Shown: positions 13,172-18,932 of the stretch, in pieces
Numbering within the stretch: the stretch's first letter is position 1
Layout of the letters: every line of letters starts with the position of its first letter
IMG/VR virus record: IMGVR_UViG_3300008459_000244
Location: 1-30,410 of that record
Strand: one strand, 5' to 3'
Origin: a virus
DNA: 30,410 bases
The notes under the pieces: model-generated
The model's input: only the letters and a program-made list of their open reading frames with translations
Database searches by the model: none
What the model was told of the DNA's origin: nothing
Translations under genes and position numbers: made by a program

Positions 13172-13535
13172 GTGTTTCAGTTTTTGCCAAAAGCTCCCGA
13201 TACGCGGCGGCTACGATTCTTGCGGCAGTCCGATTCAAGTCCTCGCCTTCTCGGCTGTACGGAACCATTGCCGCAGCCAGCGGAACCCAAGCCCAAGCAT
13301 CGCACCTGTTTGGATCTCGCGGATCAAAGTCAATGAACGCCAGCGCATCCTTTAGTTCTTGTTTCATATCTTCAATAGATCGCACGTTTACTTCTGTCGG
13401 CAATCCCGCGTCCGCGTATGCTGTACATTCAAACCAAGACTTAGTCTCCCGTTCCAGCACTGATTCTGGCATCAGCTTGTCGTGCAGCCTTTTTGATTCT
13501 GCTGTCATCGCTCGCCATCTTGCTTCGTCGTTCAT
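13164..13535 (-). CDS. Helical hypothetical protein (123 aa)
   Basis: MNDEARWRAMTAESKRLHDK begins a mainly helical, acidic protein with a central YADAGLPTEVNVRS that resembles the C-terminus of the 1222-1446 product. Residues 66-76 (LAFIDFDPRDP) form a strand-turn. It immediately follows the tRNA gene in the transcript; its ATG is seven bases from the tRNA CCA end. Confidence 0.73.
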   Translation of the reverse strand: MNDEARWRAMTAESKRLHDKLMPESVLERETKSWFECTAYADAGLPTEVNVRSIEDMKQELKDALAFIDFDPRDPNRCDAWAWVPLAAAMVPYSREGEDLNRTAARIVAAAYRELLAKTETHE

Positions 13536-13541
13536 AAGTGT

Positions 13542-13617
13542 TGGTGCGCTTGACAGGACTTGAACCTGCGACTGAGGAAAAATTGAACCTCCGCTCTGAC
13601 CGCTAAGCTACAAGCGC
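13542..13617 (-). tRNA. Phage tRNA with irregular anticodon arm and encoded CCA
   Basis: On the minus strand: acceptor GCGCTTG pairs perfectly with CAAGCGC, followed by A and an encoded CCA. The D arm is GCTT/GAGC with an 8-base loop containing GG. The T arm GCAGG/CCTGT (one wobble) has loop TTCAAGT. The variable loop is 4 bases. The anticodon arm is 18 bases rather than 17: GAGG pairs with CCTC, leaving a 10-base loop TTCAATTTTT, or an 8-base loop with a T-T mismatch. Reading U33 before the triplet, CAA, UUU and UCA are all conceivable. CAA would be leucine, but a leucine tRNA should have a long variable arm. Identity is therefore unassigned. It is embedded in the minus operon between 13535 and 13626. 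Confidence 0.75.
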
Positions 13618-13625
13618 ATAATTGA

Positions 13626-13871
13626 TTACGCCTTCTGATTCCTCAGCCAGCGACGGCAGCTCTCGGACATCTTCTTCGACGGGACCAGAAGCGAGCATCC
13701 CTCCGTCTCGGACGGCAGTAAAGAGAAGTCCCCGTCCACGCGGGCGAGGAGGTACGTCACGGCCTTTCTGGCAAAGACCTCCGGCATCTCGCACGGACGG
13801 TTCTCGGAGATCGCTTGGATCAACTGCCCACCGTCTTTCGGGCGAAATGTGTTTTCTTGGAATTGGTTCAT
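13626..13871 (-). CDS. Hypothetical protein (81 aa)
   Basis: MNQFQENTFRPKDGGQLIQA starts a protein with two helices and a basic C-terminus (SKKMSESCRRWLRNQKA). It ends nine bases before the tRNA gene. The leader CCACAAACA has no ribosome binding site. No family recognised. Confidence 0.72.
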   Translation of the reverse strand: MNQFQENTFRPKDGGQLIQAISENRPCEMPEVFARKAVTYLLARVDGDFSLLPSETEGCSLLVPSKKMSESCRRWLRNQKA

Positions 13872-13883
13872 TGTTTGTGGCTC

Positions 13884-14171
13884 TTATTTTGCAGTGCGCT
13901 TGAAGTGCAGTTCATTGTACCGCCGGACTCCTTTCTGGCAAGTATAGCGGAGAACGATAATCTTTGCCCCTTTATCCGCAATGCGATCCAAAGATCGGCA
14001 GTGGCGCTCTGCTGCTTTTTTGGTTCGGCAGTCCTTGTGACTGGAGTACCCTTTGTGTGGAACTTGACCGTAGCGGTCGTCGCTCATGTTGAGCCATCGG
14101 TTTAGCTTGCGGCACCACATGGTCATTCCAAACGACGTAACACTATACGAGACCTTAACTTTTCTTTTCAT
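13884..14171 (-). CDS. Very basic hypothetical protein (95 aa)
   Basis: MKRKVKVSYSVTSFGMTMWC begins a lysine/arginine-rich protein (KDCRTKKAAERHCRSLDRIA), strongly positive throughout. Likely nucleic acid binding by composition; cysteines are scattered rather than paired. Coupled by ATGA to the upstream gene, 12 bases from the downstream one. Confidence 0.72.
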   Translation of the reverse strand: MKRKVKVSYSVTSFGMTMWCRKLNRWLNMSDDRYGQVPHKGYSSHKDCRTKKAAERHCRSLDRIADKGAKIIVLRYTCQKGVRRYNELHFKRTAK

Positions 14172-14500
14172 TGTTTGATCTGCTTGTTCAGAAGTTCGCG
14201 TGCATCCTTGATTGCAATGGCAACCATTCCCGGCTCAAGCCAGTGCAGCCTCAACTCTCCATCATTCATGTACGACAGGCGATACATCGCATCCGCCGCA
14301 TCATTCATGCAATGCGCCTGATCTGGATACGGAGCTTTGACAATGTCCTTCCTGTACCCGAATATATCTTCCGGTAGCGGTTCCTTGGATCGCAGGAACT
14401 CGTTGACCAGCGGCTCCCAATGAGGAGGGACTAAGCCTTCTTGCCGAATCTCCTCAAGGAGTTTGATTAGATCCTTGGTGACTTTTGAATAGTGGTTCAT
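14168..14500 (-). CDS. Helical hypothetical protein (110 aa)
   Basis: MNHYSKVTKDLIKLLEEIRQ opens a helical bundle protein (MNDAADAMYRLSYMNDGELR). No motif. Its leader, the 122 bases 14501-14622, holds alternative hairpins (see 14514-14550), so its translation may be regulated. Confidence 0.72.
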   Translation of the reverse strand: MNHYSKVTKDLIKLLEEIRQEGLVPPHWEPLVNEFLRSKEPLPEDIFGYRKDIVKAPYPDQAHCMNDAADAMYRLSYMNDGELRLHWLEPGMVAIAIKDARELLNKQIKQ

Positions 14501-14513
14501 TGGAAATTAGTGC

Positions 14514-14550
14514 CGCTTCGTGGATTGAGCCAAGCGTGCGGCGGCGCTTG
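14514..14550 (-). promoter_or_regulatory. Alternative hairpins in leader of the 14168-14500 gene
   Basis: On the minus strand CAAGCG and CGCTTG (plus positions 14545-14550 and 14531-14536) form a 6-bp stem with an 8-base loop. The same CGCTT can instead pair with a later AAGCG (14514-14518). The two stems are mutually exclusive, as in an attenuator. The 14501-14622 gap otherwise shows no ORF. Confidence 0.35.
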
Positions 14551-14622
14551 TATGAATCAGCCCAACGGCTTTAGCTCTGCGCTCTCACGATTTACGCTGT
14601 GCATGACGACACGCCTAGGAAA

Positions 14623-15198
14623 TCAAGTAACCTGCTTCAGATGAAGCGGGGTTTCAAGTGGAGGATCTGGAAGTGGCGTGTTGAAGCACTTGGACTCGTC
14701 ATCGCAGACCCAGCGACCCTCGCCATCCGACTTGTACAGATAAACGTCCCATGGGAAAAGCATGCCCAGCACAAGATAGATCACAGAATCTACGGCTACC
14801 GTATTGATTGCGTCTTTCTCGACATTGCTGGCATTTTGCTTTTGCCTTGAAGACAGAACGCATTTTTGGGTTGCGCCATCTTCCCCGAGTTGCGTGATGA
14901 GGTACTTTTGACGGCGGGATTTATCCAGCCCGAAATACTCCACCCGCAGGGACCACTTCGTATTTGGGAGGCCGCCAAGAACACCCGGCTTGCCGACTTC
15001 CGAGAAGTCTTTGGATGCCCATCCCTTCAGTTTATCCCACATGGCACTGGAAACCCCGTTGAGGTAACGAAGCCTTTCATCCTTGTCGCCACATACACCA
15101 GGAAGGCTGTACAGGACCAGCGCATCGTCTGCGAAATGAACCCGCAGCCAGTCTGCCCCGCGTTGCATTGTGAATAGTTCGATTGGGTATGCTTGCAT
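14623..15198 (-). CDS. Hypothetical protein (191 aa)
   Basis: The ATG at 15198 (MQAYPIELFTMQRGADWLRV) is favoured because it follows an AAACAACC leader typical here; in-frame ATGs at 15219 and 15240 would overlap the upstream gene more. Alpha/beta with aromatic-rich strands (WSLRVEYFGLDKSRRQKYLI), a hydrophobic segment (VDSVIYLVLGMLFPWDVYLY, about residues 145-164) and a proline-rich end. Family unknown. Confidence 0.7.
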   Translation of the reverse strand: MQAYPIELFTMQRGADWLRVHFADDALVLYSLPGVCGDKDERLRYLNGVSSAMWDKLKGWASKDFSEVGKPGVLGGLPNTKWSLRVEYFGLDKSRRQKYLITQLGEDGATQKCVLSSRQKQNASNVEKDAINTVAVDSVIYLVLGMLFPWDVYLYKSDGEGRWVCDDESKCFNTPLPDPPLETPLHLKQVT

Positions 15199-15212
15199 GG
15201 TTGTTTGATATA

Positions 15213-15491
15213 TCACCATTTCGTAGCCGAACTCCACCACGCCGCAGATAAACGTCCTTTTGCGATGTTCTTCGCGTGTCTTGCCTTGAAGGACTCCCTC
15301 CTTGCTTTTGCTTCCTTGGACTCACCCTCCCGCTTCGGACTGCCGCTCACGCCTTGCTGTCCAAATCGAATCGTCTTCACTGTATCACCAACCTTGGCGA
15401 CAACAACGTGGCTCTTGGTTGGATGCGACGGGGTGCGCTTTGGCTGGTTGTATCCCTTAAGATCAAGGCGGGTGAGGCGGGAATCTTTCAT
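15213..15491 (-). CDS. Conserved basic phage protein (92 aa)
   Basis: The segments TPSHPTKSHVVVAKVGD, KTIRFGQQGVSGSP and SFKARHAKNIAKGRLSAAWW form a highly conserved block seen in many phages, ending with W-x-x-x-x-K-W. The protein is strongly basic. Function unknown; the strict conservation suggests a nucleic acid or virion-core role (inference). Confidence 0.85.
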   Translation of the reverse strand: MKDSRLTRLDLKGYNQPKRTPSHPTKSHVVVAKVGDTVKTIRFGQQGVSGSPKREGESKEAKARRESFKARHAKNIAKGRLSAAWWSSATKW

Positions 15492-15506
15492 GCGGTAGAG
15501 TACCTG

Positions 15507-15815
15507 CTACTGGCAACTGTCGCAATCAGGATTGTCGATACTGCAAGCCTTGCCCAGTGGAACGTCGTCAAGATCGTCGTCAACGGATGCCCCAGCGGCA
15601 GAAGGGAGCGGAGTGATCCTAGGTTTCTCCACAGCCCCGCTGCCACCGGGAAAGTCTTTGAGCGCATCCATGACACGCTTCCGCATATATGCTGCCTTGA
15701 TATACAGCCGCTCAGTCTCCTCACTCGTAGTCGCATTGATCGACGCCTCCCACGCCAAGATGGTGTCGCGCATCAACGGGGCGAGGTCGTGTAGCTTCTG
15801 TTCGTCCCCGTTCAT
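15507..15815 (-). CDS. Hypothetical protein (102 aa)
   Basis: A helical N-terminal half (MNGDEQKLHDLAPLMRDTIL) is followed by a proline/glycine linker, an acidic stretch and a cysteine-bearing tail (CSIDNPDCDSCQ). The tail could bind metal. Its start overlaps the stop of the PEP-CTERM gene upstream by four bases. Confidence 0.72.
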   Translation of the reverse strand: MNGDEQKLHDLAPLMRDTILAWEASINATTSEETERLYIKAAYMRKRVMDALKDFPGGSGAVEKPRITPLPSAAGASVDDDLDDVPLGKACSIDNPDCDSCQ

Positions 15816-16033
15816 TTCCGTGTCCTCCTCATCAGCAAAGCGAACCCGGCAGCAGTCAGCAGGACGATTGGCGAAGACGGCTCTGGAGCCGCAATAGGAT
15901 CGACATGGATTCCATTGTGGTCCCAGTGATCGTTGTGCCAGTAAGAGGGGACGAGTGGCCCGTCCCTGCCAAGGGTAAAAACGGCAGATGCGTTGGTGGT
16001 AAATGCGAAGAGTGCGAGTAGTGCGTATTTCAT
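15812..16033 (-). CDS. Exported mini-protein with PEP-CTERM-type sorting signal (73 aa)
   Basis: The layout is that of an exosortase substrate. Signal peptide MKYALLALFAFTTNASAV (residues 1-18, Ala-x-Ala end). A short W/H/D-rich exported domain (SYWHNDHWDHNGIHVDP, residues 30-46). The C-terminal motif APEPSSP at about 49-55. A hydrophobic helix (IVLLTAAGFALLM). A basic end RRTRK. PEP-CTERM proteins are anchored or released at the outer surface by host exosortase; phage examples are not something I can cite. A histidine- and aspartate-rich domain may bind metal. It is ATGA-coupled to the gene after it and 5 bases from the second PEP-CTERM gene. Alternatives: a small spanin- or holin-like double-membrane protein. 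Confidence 0.8.
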   Translation of the reverse strand: MKYALLALFAFTTNASAVFTLGRDGPLVPSYWHNDHWDHNGIHVDPIAAPEPSSPIVLLTAAGFALLMRRTRK

Positions 16034-16038
16034 TGGTT

Positions 16039-16299
16039 TTATTTATTTCGTGTCATCAAAAGTGCGGCCCCGGCGAGAGTCAGGAGAACCAACGGTGAGT
16101 CTGGCTCTGGAACTGAGGGTGGTCTCGTGTCTTCAGTCCAGCGTGTCCCGGCGGAGGTATCCCTGCTGTGATCTCTGGATGTGCTTTCCGACTTGTCCTT
16201 GTCCTTCCCCCGGCCCTTGTTCTGAAAGTCGAACTCTGGTCCGATAACGGCAACCGCAGTAGCTCCGGCTGCGAATAGCGAGATGAGAATTGTCTTCAT
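16039..16299 (-). CDS. Second exported mini-protein with PEP-CTERM signal (86 aa)
   Basis: Signal peptide MKTILISLFAAGATAVAVIG. A hydrophilic, K/D/S-rich, probably disordered region (KGRGKDKDKSESTSRDHSRD, residues 28-47). The C-terminal SVPEPDSP followed by LVLLTLAGAALLM and TRNK. The motif V-P-E-P then a hydrophobic helix and basic end is the PEP-CTERM pattern, closely parallel to the neighbouring 73-residue protein (PEP-[SD]-SP-[IL]-VLLT-A-G-x-ALLM). The two are likely paralogues with different middles. ATGA-coupled to the upstream gene. Role likely at the host envelope. Confidence 0.8.
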   Translation of the reverse strand: MKTILISLFAAGATAVAVIGPEFDFQNKGRGKDKDKSESTSRDHSRDTSAGTRWTEDTRPPSVPEPDSPLVLLTLAGAALLMTRNK

Positions 16300-16652
16300 G
16301 GTTGGTTGGCTTCAAGTCCTGCGGCGAATGCGATCCGTGCAACTTCCTTTAGTTGGCACATCAGGATCTCGCCGCTCTTGTTAATCTCAAGCAGCTTCTT
16401 TTCAAGCGCCGCGTTTGCGGATTCTGTGGCGAGCCAGCAGACGGCTGCGGCATCGAATTCCCCGGTGGCGATATAGTCCTGCATCAGGCTTTCCGCTTCA
16501 TCCGGGTTGACCCAGGCGCATGTGAAGCACTCAGGGGAATTAGACTGGTGCCCTTGCCCGCACTCAGGGCATTCCCAGACGAACCCCATGCAGGTATCGC
16601 AGTCGCAGGAAACGATGGCTCCGGGGCATTGGCAGGCTGGGTTGTAGTTCAT
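16296..16652 (-). CDS. Cysteine-rich zinc protein (118 aa)
   Basis: Cysteines at 7, 9, 16, 18, 21, 28, 31, 42 and 45 form several CxxC/CxC pairs (SCDCDTC, ECPECG, ECFTC), then a helical C-terminal part (EKKLLEINKSGEILMC). Probably two small zinc knuckles, resembling rubredoxin- or ribbon-like domains. It lies just upstream of the PEP-CTERM pair in the operon; a functional link is not shown. Confidence 0.75.
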   Translation of the reverse strand: MNYNPACQCPGAIVSCDCDTCMGFVWECPECGQGHQSNSPECFTCAWVNPDEAESLMQDYIATGEFDAAAVCWLATESANAALEKKLLEINKSGEILMCQLKEVARIAFAAGLEANQP

Positions 16653-16858
16653 GGCAGTTTCTGGGCAATCAGTTCGTCAATCATGTCGTCCCATCGCTCG
16701 CCGTTTAGGTTGCGTATATGGAGTTCAGAAATCTTCAGCGGGCTCAGCTTCCGCATCTCCTCGTACCGGAGGTAGCCTCTGGCGCACGGAAGTCCCCCTT
16801 CTTCGATAAGAACGCGCCGCTCTTCTTGCCAGATAAGATTCAAATCAGATTCACGCAT
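16649..16858 (-). CDS. First gene of the long minus operon (69 aa)
   Basis: The start at 16858 (MRESDLNLIWQEERRVLIEE) is preferred to an in-frame ATG that crosses the divergent promoter. Charged helical protein with C-terminal MIDELIAQKLP. The palindrome at 16894-16907 is 36 bases upstream, so this gene heads the roughly 12-kb operon. Confidence 0.72.
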   Translation of the reverse strand: MRESDLNLIWQEERRVLIEEGGLPCARGYLRYEEMRKLSPLKISELHIRNLNGERWDDMIDELIAQKLP

Positions 16859-16893
16859 GTGAGATATTCCTTCGTTCTCGCCGCCATCACAAA

Positions 16894-16907
16894 TACGCAA
16901 TCGCGTG
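16894..16907 (-). promoter_or_regulatory. Near copy of TACG-N6-CGTA palindrome, long operon promoter
   Basis: On the minus strand CACG-CGATTG-CGTA followed by TTTG, one mismatch, 36 bases before the ATG at 16858. The same downstream TTTG occurs at the copy serving 19838. It probably sets the start of the long minus operon. Confidence 0.5.
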
Positions 16908-16918
16908 TTTGCAAAGAT

Positions 16919-16932
16919 TACGCATCCACGTA
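16919..16932 (+). promoter_or_regulatory. TACG-N6-CGTA palindrome, divergent copy
   Basis: An exact copy (spacer CATCCA), directed toward the plus-strand 16942 gene. It ends only 10 bases before the ATG at 16942, or 55 before an in-frame ATG at 16987. Together with the 16894 copy it makes a divergent control pair. Confidence 0.5.
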
Positions 16933-16941
16933 GATTCCGGT

Positions 16942-17295
16942 ATGACCCCATCGGCAGATCAAATCTCTCAAGACTACACAAAGCAGATGTCAGACCTCGG
17001 CTACTCGGTATTCGTCGTGGCTATCTCTGGAGTTCCAGATGACGAACGCGAGACAGACGACACGGCGATTGCCGTCTGCGCCTTGCCTCCTTCCGCTGGA
17101 GAGATGCCCGGTGACGAGTACCTGAACTTCGCCCTGAAGCGCATCGGTCAATCCTCCCGCGTGGCATACGACCTGTTCCGGCAAACCGGAGTTTCGGTCG
17201 TGAAGAACATGACGGACGACGAAGATGCCATCGCTGCCGTGCAAGCCATGGTGGATGAGATCCTGCCGCCCGCGTTTGAAGAAGGAAGCAACTGA
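16942..17295 (+). CDS. Hypothetical protein upstream of endolysin (117 aa)
   Basis: Begins MTPSADQISQDYTKQMSDLG at 16942; the palindrome position argues that the next ATG, 16987 (MSDLGYSVFVVAISGVPDDE), may be the real start, giving 102 residues. Acidic alpha/beta protein with a conserved-looking strand (SVFVVAISG) and a C-terminal helix. No membrane segment, so not a holin. It is 9 bases from the endolysin, so probably part of the lysis unit. Family unknown. Confidence 0.68.
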   Translation: MTPSADQISQDYTKQMSDLGYSVFVVAISGVPDDERETDDTAIAVCALPPSAGEMPGDEYLNFALKRIGQSSRVAYDLFRQTGVSVVKNMTDDEDAIAAVQAMVDEILPPAFEEGSN

Positions 17296-17304
17296 ACCAT
17301 CACC

Positions 17305-17943
17305 ATGAGTACCCTAGAACTACGCCAGAGATTAGTCGAGATCGCCCGCAGAGACGTGGGCAAAGTCGAGATCAGCCACAATAGAGCGCCGTGGGTCCAA
17401 AAATACTGGGGATCTACGGATTACCCAAATGGACACAGGGATCGGGCTCCATTTTGTGCAGCCGCCGTAGCTTATTGGGTTCACCAGTGGCTCAAGGACA
17501 AAGAAGTCTTGGCTCAGTTGAAGTTGACTCTCGAAATGGCAGAACGCTGGCGCTGTAAATCTGCCGCTGCGTTTGCTTGGGCAACATGGGCGCAAGGACG
17601 GATCGCTTCATTCAACAAAGAGAAGGCAGCGAGAGAGGCCGCTGGATACAAGCCAAAACCCCAGGACCTACAGGTCGCCGGATTCAACGCCAACAGACAG
17701 GTCCAAATTATCTACGAGCAAAAAGACAGGAATGAAGGCAAACCCCGCCAAAGACTCAGGGCTGGTGATTTAATGATTTTTTCGATGTCCCACATAGGAA
17801 TAGTCGAGAATGACAATGCCAACATTGTCCAGACAGTGGAGGCAAACACAGGGGCTAACGGAAGCCGGGACGGTGACGGTTGCTTTTCAAAGACGCGAGA
17901 CCGCAAAGAGGCCCGCTTCTTCGTTCGCCTCATGGACCCGTGA
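17305..17943 (+). CDS. CHAP-like cell-wall amidase/endopeptidase, probable endolysin (212 aa)
   Basis: Catalytic residues of the CHAP/NlpC-type cysteine peptidase fold are visible: C51 in APFCAAAVAYWVHQW, H163 in GDLMIFSMSHIGIVE (GD at 154-155) and N181 in VEANTG. The fold would cleave peptidoglycan peptide or amide bonds for lysis. A helical insert of about 90 residues (roughly 60-150) separates the cysteine and histidine motifs, larger than usual. There is no signal peptide, so a holin or other carrier would be needed; none is recognised in this unit. Start MSTLELRQRLVEIARRDVGK follows AACCATCACC. Confidence 0.82.
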   Translation: MSTLELRQRLVEIARRDVGKVEISHNRAPWVQKYWGSTDYPNGHRDRAPFCAAAVAYWVHQWLKDKEVLAQLKLTLEMAERWRCKSAAAFAWATWAQGRIASFNKEKAAREAAGYKPKPQDLQVAGFNANRQVQIIYEQKDRNEGKPRQRLRAGDLMIFSMSHIGIVENDNANIVQTVEANTGANGSRDGDGCFSKTRDRKEARFFVRLMDP

Positions 17944-18032
17944 CGCACTTGCACTTCCCGGCGGTCAGCGCCCGCCCCCACTTGTGCCAGCACAGAGGGC
18001 ACCATCCTTCCGGCGTGTACAACTTGGAATAG

Positions 18033-18422
18033 TCACGCTGCGCTTGCGGAGAGGAGTCTTTTCCCGCAGTTCCTGATGCACTTATCTGCGACGAGTCCAC
18101 GTTTATTGACGATTCTAAGGAACAGTTCATTGGAGATCGTCCACCCGTCCGACAGTTCAATCAACTGGTCAAAGCGGAAACCTAGGGCGATCCAGTAGCG
18201 CCGGAAATTCGACGCATTGGTGCCTTCTCCGTTTTCGATCCTGCGGACCAAGTCATCTCGGCAATCCATCAGCCTTGCGACTTCCTCTTGGGTCAGCGGG
18301 TTCTTCGTCTTCCCTTGTGTGTTCCGGCTGAGACGCAGAAACTTCAGCATTTCTCTTGGCTTCCCGACAACGTCATTCGGATCAATTTTCGTCAGGTCTT
18401 TTCTACGGCTTTTTCTTGGCAT
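18033..18422 (-). CDS. XRE-family helix-turn-helix regulator (129 aa)
   Basis: The HTH of the Cro/C1 type spans roughly residues 42-66 (LTQEEVARLMDCRDDLVRRI and ENGEG), preceded by a basic arm (MPRKSRRKDLTKI) and followed by a helical dimerisation-like C-terminus (WIALGFRFDQLIELSDGW). As a phage transcription regulator it is the best candidate to bind the palindromic TACG-N6-CGTA sites. Its own leader (18435-18932 genes) begins at such a site, so autoregulation is expected. The C-terminal C-x-x-N-C is not a zinc site by itself. Confidence 0.82.
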   Translation of the reverse strand: MPRKSRRKDLTKIDPNDVVGKPREMLKFLRLSRNTQGKTKNPLTQEEVARLMDCRDDLVRRIENGEGTNASNFRRYWIALGFRFDQLIELSDGWTISNELFLRIVNKRGLVADKCIRNCGKRLLSASAA

Positions 18423-18434
18423 ATGGTTGGTGGT

Positions 18435-18653
18435 TTAATCTTGGTGCAGCAGAATCCAGAGCGCGAAGTCACGGGCATCAATACTAGGGATCTCCACCAG
18501 CGTCTCTTGATCGTGCGCCATAAGGACGAAGTCGCCGTTCTCATCCCGGCGCATGATGAGCTTCTTGTCTAGCGAGCGGGATAGGAAGTGCTTCTTCTTC
18601 CATGCGGCAGGCTGGATCAGGTTTGCGTTGTACTTGATTGGTGCCTGGCTCAT
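18435..18653 (-). CDS. Hypothetical protein (72 aa)
   Basis: The start MSQAPIKYNANLIQPAAWKK at 18653 follows the upstream stop directly; the in-frame extension reads through another gene. Basic centre (SRSLDKKLIMRRDENGDFVL), acidic end. No family recognised. It is 12 bases upstream of the XRE gene. Confidence 0.7.
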   Translation of the reverse strand: MSQAPIKYNANLIQPAAWKKKHFLSRSLDKKLIMRRDENGDFVLMAHDQETLVEIPSIDARDFALWILLHQD

Positions 18654-18654
18654 C

Positions 18655-18882
18655 TTACGACATCCTCCAGATCCGCGTTTCGGTTGCAGAGACCTTGCGG
18701 GTGCAGAGTTTGATTCCCCGTTGCCATGCCGTTGTGCGAATCGAATTCGCGTGCTTGCTCGGAAGCAGCACCGAGTCCCCGACCTCCATCGCATCCAGTA
18801 AAGCCTTGGCGCTTCCGTAGCTTCCAATTTCCCTCGGCACTGGAATCCCTTTTTCGATCTTTGGTAGTTGTGTTTCGCTCAT
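18655..18882 (-). CDS. Conserved phage protein, KGIPVPR type (75 aa)
   Basis: MSETQLPKIEKGIPVPREIG, then LLDAMEVGDSVLLPSKHANS and CTRKVSATETRIWRMS match the short phage proteins with K-G-I-P-[VI]-P, M-x-V-G-D-S and a final R-[VI]-W-R; they are thought to be small nucleic acid related domains of unknown role. The palindrome 18919-18932 is 37 bases upstream. Confidence 0.8.
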   Translation of the reverse strand: MSETQLPKIEKGIPVPREIGSYGSAKALLDAMEVGDSVLLPSKHANSIRTTAWQRGIKLCTRKVSATETRIWRMS

Positions 18883-18918
18883 CTGGTAGAAGTAATGGTT
18901 GTTTGATCTGTCTGCAAT

Positions 18919-18932
18919 TACGCAACGCCGTA
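18919..18932 (-). promoter_or_regulatory. TACG-N6-CGTA palindrome
   Basis: An exact copy, minus strand TACG-GCGTTG-CGTA followed by ATTG, 37 bases before the ATG at 18882. It would drive the 18655, 18435 and XRE genes. Confidence 0.6.

Noticed and set aside
16942-17295. Holin upstream of the endolysin
   Set aside because: The encoded protein is acidic and soluble with no transmembrane helix.
17930-18022. Short minus-strand reading frame ending in a CPLC...CKC zinc-like motif
   Set aside because: Attractive cysteine pattern next to the regulator gene, but no ATG in the free part; only a TTG start or a start deep inside the XRE gene is available.
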